A DNA stretch of 14,807 bases from CAYHGV01 sp964356135. Its GTDB lineage: Bacteria; Hydrothermota; Tepidihabitantia; CAYHGV01. Numbering within the stretch: the first letter of the stretch is position 1; each line of letters begins with the position of its first letter. Location: NCBI GenBank assembly GCA_964356135.1, contig CAYHGV010000075.1, positions 1 through 14,807 of the forward strand. The letters run 5' to 3'. A program made the translations under genes and the position numbers. Under the pieces are notes generated by a model. The model was given only the letters and a program-made list of their open reading frames with translations. It made no database searches and was not told the origin of the DNA. Of this stretch, positions 6,303-13,500 are shown in pieces.

Positions 6303-8930
6303 ATGACAGACCAGCGCTTGCGTTGGATCCTTTTCGGTGCCCTTTTTATCGTCATCAGCACTATCTACCTCTTCTATTCCGCACCGACTGCCTCGTTCTG
6401 GGACTGCGGCGAACTTTTGGCGTCTTCCTATATCATGGGCGTTCCCCATCCACCCGGAACCCCGTTGTTCGTAATGATCGGACGCCTCTTCACCTTTCTG
6501 CCGGTTGTAAAAGAAATCGCCTACCGGATTAATCTCTTCACCATTTTTAGCGGGGTATTAGCCTGCTGCTTCGTCTACCTCATCGTCCTCAAAACCCTCT
6601 CGCTCTGGAAAGATTTTACTGCCAAACCTTCCCATCGCTTTATCCCCTATATCGCCGGCGTCTCGGCTGCCCTCTTTTTGGCCTTCGCCTACAGCTTTAT
6701 GGACAATTCAATCGAGACCGAGGTCTATACTCCATCGGCGACGGTTGCCCTGGTCGCAGTCTATGCTCTGCTCGTCTGGTACGAAAAGGCAAAAGCCGGG
6801 ATTGCCGACAACCGGTTGATCCTGTTCATCTTATTTATGATCTTCGTATCAACCGGCATTCACTTCACCCCGGCACTGATTCTGCCCGGCCTCTTAATTT
6901 TTGGTTTGGTGGTCAACAAGGATTCGATTCTCCAACTACGGCTCTTAGAACTGGTCGGGGTTTTTATCGTCGTTCTCCTCTTCAGCGGATTCAATCTCAT
7001 AGACTATTCGGTGCTTTTCCTTGCCTCACCGGTTATCGCCTTGACCAGCATCGCGATCTCCAAGACCTGGTTCTTTATCGCGCTCATCGTCATTTATGGC
7101 AGCTATCTCTATTACTTATATTCTAAAAAGAAGCTGGATGCCCGCTACGTGTTTTCCGGATTGTTCCTCATCCTGTTAGCCGGCACCGTCCATTTCTACC
7201 TGATCATTCGCTCGCGCTTTCCGCTGGCAATTGACGAAGCCGATCCCGAGCACTGGAAAGATTTCCAGGCGGTCTTAAAACGCGAGCAATACGAACCGAT
7301 GAAACTCCTGCCGCGAAAAACTCAATTCTTAACCGAAGAGGACTATTACCGCAACCTACCATCAATCGGTGCCATCCCGGCGTATATTGAACAGCTCAAA
7401 TTCTATTTCCGGTATTTCTTCTGGCAGTGGCGTTCCTTGCTCGGTATCATTCCGATCGGCTTAGGCCTTTATGGAATCTGGACCCATTACAAACGAGAGA
7501 AAAAGACTTTTATTTTGATCGGACTCTGCCTGTTTCTTGCTTCCTTCGGTCTCTTGACCTATCTTAATTTGAAGTACTCGCCTTCCGACCCCCGTGCCCA
7601 TCTTCTGTTCCGGGAGGTCCGCGAACGTGACTATTTCTACTCGATATCCTATGTCTTCTATACCGTCTTCATCGGTTTAGGGGTCGGTGCGCTTCTGGAA
7701 TTACTATTCCATCGTCTCAAACCTAAGAAGCTCTTGACGATCGGGGGAGCGGTTCTCTTCACCGCGCTGCCGATTTTCTTCCTGTTTAAGACCGCCCCGC
7801 TTGTTTCCCGAAAGTTTAACTGGATACCGGCGGAATACGGATATAATATGCTCATCTCCTGTGGTGACCGGGGAATCCTCTTCACCAATGGGGACAACGA
7901 CACCTTCCCGCTCTGGTTTGTCCAGAACACTCCCTCGAAAGTCAACGGCTATACCGCGCCCTTCAAGAAAAATGTCATCGTTGCCAATCTCTCACTGCTC
8001 AATACGACGTGGTACGTCAAACAGTTGAAAACCTGGGGCGTTCCGATCTCGTTCACCAACCAGGAGATCGATGAACTTCGGCCGTTCCGGACCAACGAGC
8101 GGAGCTTTTTGATCAAGGACATCATGATGCGCGACATTATCGCCTCCGCGGTCGGAATCAAACTCCGCTATCCCGATGATTTTGCGATGCCCACCCAGGA
8201 GTTCCAGCAAAGGGTGATGGACAATTACAACCCGCGCATAAACTATCCGGTCTACTACGCCAACACCGTCTCGCCCGAAAACTTGACCGATGTCGACCCT
8301 TACAAAACCATCCAGGGACTTGTGTACCGCATCGGCGAAAAAGGCAACCCGATTGATGCCCAACAGACCGAGTATCTCCTGGATCGGGGATACAAAACCC
8401 AGAGCATGCTCGACCCGCGGGTCAATCGGGACGAAAACACAAGGACGCTGCTCCTCAACTATGCCGGCACCTATATCCAATTAGCCGCCGAATACCAACG
8501 CCGGGGAGAAGTGGCCAAAGCCGAGTCGGCGACCCTCAAAGCCCGCCAATTTCCGGTCGAATCCAAATACCTCATGCCGATCCTGTTTAATCTCAGCGCC
8601 TTCGCCCTCCAGCTCCATGGCGACCCGCTCCGGGCACTTGCCTACCTTGATACGGTTGAACAGATCGGTTTCAGAACTCCTGAAATTAAGCTGCGCAAAG
8701 GTCTCATCTATCAATTGACGAGCCAATTCGCAAATGCGGAAGAAGCTTACAAAGAGGCTCTGGCGCTCGACCCTCGCAACCCCCGGCCGGTGGAACGACT
8801 CATCAATCTCTATCTCAATTCAATGAACGATTCCGCCCGGGCCGCGGTTCTGCTCCGGGATTGGATCAAACGCAACCCGAAGGACACTTCAGCAACCAGC
8901 ATGCTCGACAGCTTGGAACGGAGGCGGTAA
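6303..8930 (+). CDS. DUF2723 (GT117-like) polytopic membrane protein with C-terminal TPRs
   Basis: The N-terminal half is polytopic, with about 11-12 hydrophobic segments between residues 8 and 492. The first loop carries the DUF2723 signature SFWDCGELLASSY...GVPHPPGTPLF (31-55), whose Asp34/Glu37 recall the acidic pair of PMT-type GT-C glycosyltransferases. The family is catalogued as GT117 and presumed to transfer sugars from lipid-linked donors to exported proteins; donor and acceptor here are unknown. The remaining 380 residues are soluble: a domain of unclear fold (about 500-720), then TPR-like helices (about 735-870, with AEEAYKEALALDPRNPRPVERLINLY). The 875-residue length suits DUF2723-TPR proteins of Bacteroidota and WOR-3-type genomes. 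The start is fixed by AAGGAGGT at 6290. Its stop overlaps the proposed hypA start by one base. A link to glycosylation of secreted proteins such as the C25 protease is speculation. Confidence 0.88.
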   Translation: MTDQRLRWILFGALFIVISTIYLFYSAPTASFWDCGELLASSYIMGVPHPPGTPLFVMIGRLFTFLPVVKEIAYRINLFTIFSGVLACCFVYLIVLKTLSLWKDFTAKPSHRFIPYIAGVSAALFLAFAYSFMDNSIETEVYTPSATVALVAVYALLVWYEKAKAGIADNRLILFILFMIFVSTGIHFTPALILPGLLIFGLVVNKDSILQLRLLELVGVFIVVLLFSGFNLIDYSVLFLASPVIALTSIAISKTWFFIALIVIYGSYLYYLYSKKKLDARYVFSGLFLILLAGTVHFYLIIRSRFPLAIDEADPEHWKDFQAVLKREQYEPMKLLPRKTQFLTEEDYYRNLPSIGAIPAYIEQLKFYFRYFFWQWRSLLGIIPIGLGLYGIWTHYKREKKTFILIGLCLFLASFGLLTYLNLKYSPSDPRAHLLFREVRERDYFYSISYVFYTVFIGLGVGALLELLFHRLKPKKLLTIGGAVLFTALPIFFLFKTAPLVSRKFNWIPAEYGYNMLISCGDRGILFTNGDNDTFPLWFVQNTPSKVNGYTAPFKKNVIVANLSLLNTTWYVKQLKTWGVPISFTNQEIDELRPFRTNERSFLIKDIMMRDIIASAVGIKLRYPDDFAMPTQEFQQRVMDNYNPRINYPVYYANTVSPENLTDVDPYKTIQGLVYRIGEKGNPIDAQQTEYLLDRGYKTQSMLDPRVNRDENTRTLLLNYAGTYIQLAAEYQRRGEVAKAESATLKARQFPVESKYLMPILFNLSAFALQLHGDPLRALAYLDTVEQIGFRTPEIKLRKGLIYQLTSQFANAEEAYKEALALDPRNPRPVERLINLYLNSMNDSARAAVLLRDWIKRNPKDTSATSMLDSLERRR
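8920..8924 (+). promoter_or_regulatory. Shine-Dalgarno that positions the hypA ATT start
   Basis: GGAGG lies exactly 5 bases before ATT at 8930, inside the last codons of the DUF2723 gene. Optimal spacing supports initiation at ATT rather than at the far-upstream TTG (8861). Confidence 0.6.
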
Positions 8931-9307
8931 TTCACGAACTCGCCATTACCGAGAATATCCTGAAAAGTGCTGTTGCCGAAGCCGAGAAGGCGCAGGCAAA
9001 GACCATCAAAAAAATCAAGCTCCTGGTGGGCGAAGCAACGAGCATCGTTCCCGAATGCGTCCAGTTCTATTTCAATCTCATGAAAGAAAACACCCTCGCC
9101 CAAACCGCCCAGCTCGATATTACAACGCTGCCGTTGCGCTTCCGCTGTCCGGTCTGTAAGCTCGAGTACCGAAGTCTCGATGACGGCTGCGCCTGCGGTG
9201 GCGGAATTGACATCATCTCCGGCCAGGAACTTCTCATCGAGTATATCGAAGTGGAAAATGGGCACGACGGCAGCGAGCAACGAGGAGCAAGGAATGAGGA
9301 GCAATAG
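8930..9307 (+). CDS. hypA: Hydrogenase nickel-insertion protein HypA, apparent ATT start
   Basis: HypA binds nickel at its N-terminus and passes it, with HypB, to the large subunit of [NiFe] hydrogenases (in some bacteria also urease). Family members begin MHE(L/I/M); here the frame reads ATT-CAC-GAA-CTC, i.e. (M)HELAITENIL. The only canonical in-frame start is TTG at 8861, which would bury the nickel-binding Met1-His2 behind 23 residues overlapping the DUF2723 gene. ATT at 8930 has GGAGG 5 bases upstream and overlaps the preceding stop as TAATT, one base from the common TAATG junction. The zinc knuckle is CPVC (73-76) plus CAC (87-89), so the second pair is CxC instead of the usual CxxC. At 125 residues it is slightly long because the last 13-15 residues (SEQRGARNEEQ) come from a repeat. 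An error turning ATG into ATT cannot be excluded. Confidence 0.88.
   Translation: MHELAITENILKSAVAEAEKAQAKTIKKIKLLVGEATSIVPECVQFYFNLMKENTLAQTAQLDITTLPLRFRCPVCKLEYRSLDDGCACGGGIDIISGQELLIEYIEVENGHDGSEQRGARNEEQ
9273..9304. repeat. GAGGAGCAA repeat within the 3' end of hypA
   Basis: Perfect GAGGAGCAA words at 9282-9290 and 9296-9304, preceded by a related GCGAGCAAC (9273-9281), encode the non-conserved HypA tail up to the TAG stop at 9305. Inverted, similar wording (CCTCGCTACTCATGCCTCGCC, about 9319-9339) follows in the hypA-hypB gap, so the junction can form a weak imperfect hairpin (ATGAG with CTCAT). Confidence 0.55.
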
Positions 9308-9352
9308 TTTTCTCTCCCCTCGCTACTCATGCCTCGCCACTTCGGAGCTATG

Positions 9353-10003
9353 ATGGAGATAAAGCTTTTAAAAAAAGTCCTGGCGTCCAATGATGCTTTA
9401 GCCGAATCATTTCGCGCGGTGTTGGACAAACATCGCGTCCTTGCCCTCAACCTTATGTCCGCACCCGGTTCGGGCAAAACCTCGCTCGTGGAAAAAACCA
9501 TTGACCGGCTTTCTTTGGATAAACGCATCTTCGTGATCGAAGGCGATATCAAAGGCGATTTAGATGCCCAGCGAATTACCAAAAAAGGGGTCGGGTGTCT
9601 CCAGATCAACACCCAGACCGAATGCCATCTCGATGCATTTATGCTCAGCCAGGCATATCCCCAGATCGACCTCAGCCGGGTCGACCTCTTGCTGGTCGAA
9701 AATGTCGGCAATCTCGTCTGTCCGGCGGAATTCAATTTGGGAACTCACTACAATGCAATGCTCCTTTCGACACCCGAGGGCTCGGACAAACCGGAAAAAT
9801 ACCCGTTGATGTTCTCGAAAGCCGACATCCTGTTGATAAATAAGATCGACCTCATACCGTACGTCGATTTCGATTTTGAAAAATTAAAACGGGCTTTGAG
9901 CCGTTTGAAACCCGCGCTGCCGATTGTCAAACTATCCTGCAAAACCGGCGAGGGCATCGATGAATGGTTTGAATGGCTCAATTCAAAATTTCCCGATCGA
10001 TAA
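9353..10003 (+). CDS. hypB: Hydrogenase nickel-incorporation GTPase HypB
   Basis: HypB is a SIMIBI-class GTPase that dimerises on GTP and drives nickel delivery with HypA. The 216-residue protein has the P-loop SAPGSGKTS (36-44), EGDIKGDLDA (63-72), the metal-site ECHLDA with Cys91-His92, LLVENVGNLVCPAEF (112-126, Cys123), NKID (163-166) and SCKTGEG (195-201). It lacks both the N-terminal CxxCGC nickel site of E. coli HypB and any His-rich stretch, so only the G-domain metal site is present. I start at 9353 (MEIKLLKKVL, family-like) because GGAG at 9344-9347 lies 5 bases before it; the ATG at 9350 is too close and the one at 9329 adds residues from the repeat-like gap. No hypC, D, E or F is in the window. 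Confidence 0.96.
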   Translation: MEIKLLKKVLASNDALAESFRAVLDKHRVLALNLMSAPGSGKTSLVEKTIDRLSLDKRIFVIEGDIKGDLDAQRITKKGVGCLQINTQTECHLDAFMLSQAYPQIDLSRVDLLLVENVGNLVCPAEFNLGTHYNAMLLSTPEGSDKPEKYPLMFSKADILLINKIDLIPYVDFDFEKLKRALSRLKPALPIVKLSCKTGEGIDEWFEWLNSKFPDR

Positions 10004-10011
10004 AAGGAGGT
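10004..10011 (+). promoter_or_regulatory. Shine-Dalgarno of the CRP-like gene
   Basis: AAGGAGGT begins on the base after the hypB stop and lies 4 bases before the ATG at 10016, indicating that this gene is translated from the hyp transcript. Confidence 0.75.
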
Positions 10012-10015
10012 AAGC

Positions 10016-10480
10016 ATGGTGTTGGAGCAGCTCTTAAAAAAATCTGAGGTTTTCAAAGGCCTGACCGCCGAAGAACTGAAGCTGGTCGCAGCGTTAGGCA
10101 CAGAGCGGAATTATAAGGCGGGAACCGTAGTCTTGCAAGAAGGTAAAACAGCAAATGAATTCTACGTCGTCTCGGAAGGTGAATTCCGGGTCCAGATCTG
10201 CCTGGGTGCTGGAACCGAATGTGTCCACATCGCCACACTCCATGAAAGTCAGGTGTTCGGCTGGTCGTGCATGATCGGCCTCCCGAAACTGCCCGACACG
10301 GTGGTTGCGGTCAAGGATTCGAAAGCGCTGGTTTTTAAGTGTCTCAACCTAAAACGGCTCTATGCCCAGAATACCCGGATCGGCTACCACGCGATGCGCG
10401 ATCTTGCCGTCGTTGTCTCCCAGCGGCTCGACGCTACCCGTTTCGGCTTAGCCTCCTGCGTGATGGAAGTTAGAAAATAG
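10016..10480 (+). CDS. Stand-alone cyclic-nucleotide-binding-like (CRP-type) domain protein
   Basis: A 154-residue single-domain protein: an N-terminal helix (LKKSEVFKGLTAEELKLVA), the beta-roll (YKAGTVVLQEGKTANEFYVVSEGEFRVQ, 33-60), the phosphate-binding-cassette region (FGWSCMIGLPKLPDTVVA, 81-98) and a C-helix (about 124-140). It ends soon after the C-helix and has no helix-turn-helix domain, so it is not itself a CRP-like DNA-binding regulator. In true cAMP receptors the cassette has Glu after the Gly and an Arg; here these are Trp (FGW) and Asp (PDT), so cAMP binding in the usual way is unlikely. It starts 12 bases after hypB and may sense a ligand or act as a protein-interaction module for the nickel/hydrogenase pathway; that role is inference from position. 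Confidence 0.85.
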   Translation: MVLEQLLKKSEVFKGLTAEELKLVAALGTERNYKAGTVVLQEGKTANEFYVVSEGEFRVQICLGAGTECVHIATLHESQVFGWSCMIGLPKLPDTVVAVKDSKALVFKCLNLKRLYAQNTRIGYHAMRDLAVVVSQRLDATRFGLASCVMEVRK

Positions 10481-10514
10481 AAAAAACAAAAGTATTGCAA
10501 ACGAAAATTAGGAC

Positions 10515-10542
10515 TTGACAACCCACAGGCTCTGCCTTTAAT
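10515..10542 (+). promoter_or_regulatory. Sigma70-type promoter of the C25 protease gene
   Basis: A perfect TTGACA (10515-10520) and TTTAAT (10537-10542, 5/6 to TATAAT) are separated by 16 bases. The predicted start near 10549 leaves a leader of about 40 bases before the SD GGAGGT (10581-10586) and ATG (10590). No intrinsic terminator is visible between the hyp block and this promoter, so read-through is possible. Confidence 0.7.
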
Positions 10543-10589
10543 TTCTTTTGGAGACCCTCAGCTATGAGTGTGTCCCCAATGGAGGTTGT

Positions 10590-13500
10590 ATGATAAACAC
10601 TAAACTCAAGGGGTTAGGTTTCATCCTCACCACCGCCCTGTTCATAACAACGGGCGCCGGGATGTTGAAACAGGAGATCCGGTTTGCTCCGACCGGAGTT
10701 TCGACCCAACAGAAAAGTGGTTACGACCTGGTTCGTTTCCAGGACTGCAGTTTTATCCAAACCCGAGGTGCACCCAGCCTGCCGGTAAAGCTAATTTCGA
10801 TCTCAATTCCGGCTGGAGCGGAAGTTACCGGCATTGAGATCGTCGCCAGTGAATATCGAGACCTGCCCGGGACATATCGGATTTACCCGACCCAGCCTGC
10901 GCGGCCGCTGCCGATGATCGGTTTCTTTTCCAGGGAACCGGAGTTTGTTCCCCCGGATCATAACATCTATGTCCAAGCCGAACTCTATCCAGCGAAATTA
11001 ATCGAATTTACCGGTCAGGGCTCCCTCGGTGGGTATGAAATCGCCGGGCTACTCGTCTATCCAATTCAATACCTTCCGAGCGAAGGCAGGTTACGCTTAT
11101 ACACCCGAATCGAATTTGCGCTTAACTACCGCAGCCCATCCTCGGAGCGCACCCTGCTCCCGAGCCGTAGTCGGAGTGGAACCTGGATCTACCAGAAGAT
11201 GGTTGAACAGATAGTCATGAACCCCAAAGATGTAAGGAGTTTCGCCCCTACGGTTCTACCCCGGTTCACCCTTGCTACCCCCACCTATGAGCATGTCATC
11301 ATAACTGCCGATAAATTCCGCGCAAACTTCGAGCCGCTCTCAGACTGGCTCACGAAAAAGGGAATCCTCGATTCCATTGTCTCGGTCGAATACATCTATT
11401 CCCATTATACCGGCCGCGATAACCAGGAGCGGATAAGAAATTTCATCCGTGATGCCTATGAAAACTGGGGAACGGTCTGGATCCTCTTGGGCGGCGATAC
11501 CGATGTCGTGCCGGCGCGGACCGCCTTTGCTTTTGAAAGTGGAGTCGGTAGCTCCCAGGATGAGGATAGCCTCAAATGCGACCTCTACTATTCCGACCTG
11601 GACGGCAGCTGGGACGCCAATAATAACGGTATCTTTGGTGAGATGACTGACAGCGTTGATTTGTACCCGGATGTTTTCGTTGGACGAGCCGGAGTGAACT
11701 CTTCGACTGAAATTGACCGTTTTGTCGCAAAAGCTCTGATCTACGAAAAAAATCCGCCCCTCCAAAATTATCCACGTAAAGCGCTGTTCATGGCTTATCA
11801 CTTGGACGATATCACCCATGCCGAGTATGCGAAAGATAGTATCGACATCTACTGCTTTCCACCCCGGTTCGATCCAATAACCAAACTCTATCAGGATTAT
11901 GGTGCCTGGGGCCGAGACACTGCCATCGCCGAACTCAACTCAGGTAAGAACCTCATCAACCACGATGACCACGCTAACCAGTATGCGATGGGTGTTGGTG
12001 CGTATAATTATGACGAACTACTGTACAATTACGACATGGATGGGTTAACCAACGGCAATAAACTTTCGATCCTGTATTCAATCGGCTGCTGGGCTGCCGC
12101 CATCGATTACGACTGTATTGCTGAACATTTTGTCAATGCTGCCCAGGGGGGCGGAGCAGCATTTATCGGTAACTCTCGCTACGGCTGGTATGACTACAAC
12201 AATGCCGGAGCCTATTCCGGTGATTTCGATCAGGAGTTTTTCGATTGTCTCTTCAACGATGGAGTTTACGAAATTGGCCTCGCGTTGGCCCAATCGAAAA
12301 TTCCCTTTATTCCTTGGGGTCATTATGCCAATCCCTACCGCTGGATTGAGTACAACCTCAACCTGCTGGGTGAACCGACACTCGGGATCTGGACCGATGT
12401 CCCGGAGACGCTCCAGGTAAGCTATCCGCCATCGATTCCTACCGGTCCCCAGAGCTTCACGGTTTCAGTAAGCACCAAGGGGATCGCACTGGCTAATGCC
12501 CTGGTCTGCGTCTGGAAAGACGAAGAGGTATATGATCATGGCCTTACCGGCGGCACCGGCAGCATAACCTTCTCCATCAACCCTTTTTCCGGCGGGCCGA
12601 TGTCGGTCACCGTCACCGCCGAAAATCGATTGCCCTTCGAGGACAGCTGTGATGTTCAGGGGATACCGGTGCCTGATATCGCGGTTGTACCCGACACCCT
12701 CCTTTTTGATTGTTCAGGAGGATCGGGAACGCTTCGGTATCTCATGCCGAATCGCCTGATGCCGCGGCATCTTATGACGAGGCACGCAAACCTGCAGAAA
12801 CGTCACCATGCTCAACTTGAGCCAGTTCCCGCCCAAACCGCAATTGGGGGACAAAGAAAGAATTTATTCCGGTTAGCCAACTACGACACCCTCCAGCATT
12901 CGTTTGAATCCCCATTCTACACCTGGCATCCCGATTATCAGATTGAATACGAAGCAACCTGCCTCACCCCTGCCCAGCCCTTCAGTTTGAAACTGGTCGA
13001 AATATGTTTCGGCGATTCGGCCGCACCCGCCACCAACACCTGCTCCCTCATTATCTGGCAGGACAACGGCGGCATCCCCGGTAACCGGGATTTTGCAGAA
13101 GAGTTCACGGTCAGCCTCAACCCCGATGAAACGGTCTGGTGGCAACTGGATGTATCCGACCAAAATCTGGTTTATTCTACGCCGTTCTGGATCGGTCATT
13201 TCGAGAATACCGCGGGCTGGCCAACTTCTTTGCTTGACGCAAACCCTACCCCCGGCGATTACTACGCAGCCGATGGCTATTACTGGATCCCTGAAGTAGG
13301 TGATTACCTCCAGCGCGCCCTCGGTCTATTCCCCGAACCGAATGGACTTTTGGATACGATGATCGTCGCCAACGTTGGCCTGGAAAACCTGGTCGTAACC
13401 GATATGGTCCCTTTCGAGAGCTGGATCACCGTTATTGAACCGAAGAGCTTCGTCCTCGCTCCTGACAGTTCGCAAGCGGTAGAAATCCTGGTCGACTCGA

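Noticed and set aside
7992..8480. Minus-strand open frame (162 codons) inside the DUF2723 gene
   Set aside because: Shadow of a strong coding frame; no start signal or family resemblance.
8861..8929. TTG at 8861 as the hypA start
   Set aside because: It would add 23 non-conserved residues before the nickel-binding Met-His-Glu, overlap the DUF2723 gene by 70 bases, and lacks an SD.
8810..9304. Minus-strand open frame (164 codons) over the DUF2723 end and hypA
   Set aside because: Antisense to conserved coding sequence with no supporting signal.
9067..9735. Long minus-strand open frame (222 codons) across hypA and hypB
   Set aside because: It is antisense to two clearly conserved genes, its protein has no recognisable motif and no SD, and its composition is that of a complementary shadow.
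10548..10589. TTG at 10548 as the start of the C25 protease
   Set aside because: It would place METLSYECVPNGGC before the signal peptide; the ATG at 10590 has GGAGGT in front and gives a normal signal peptide.
12741..12785. Frameshift or pseudogene in the protease at the basic insert
   Set aside because: The frame stays open throughout, downstream domains are in the same frame, and a similar insert occurs in the next unit.
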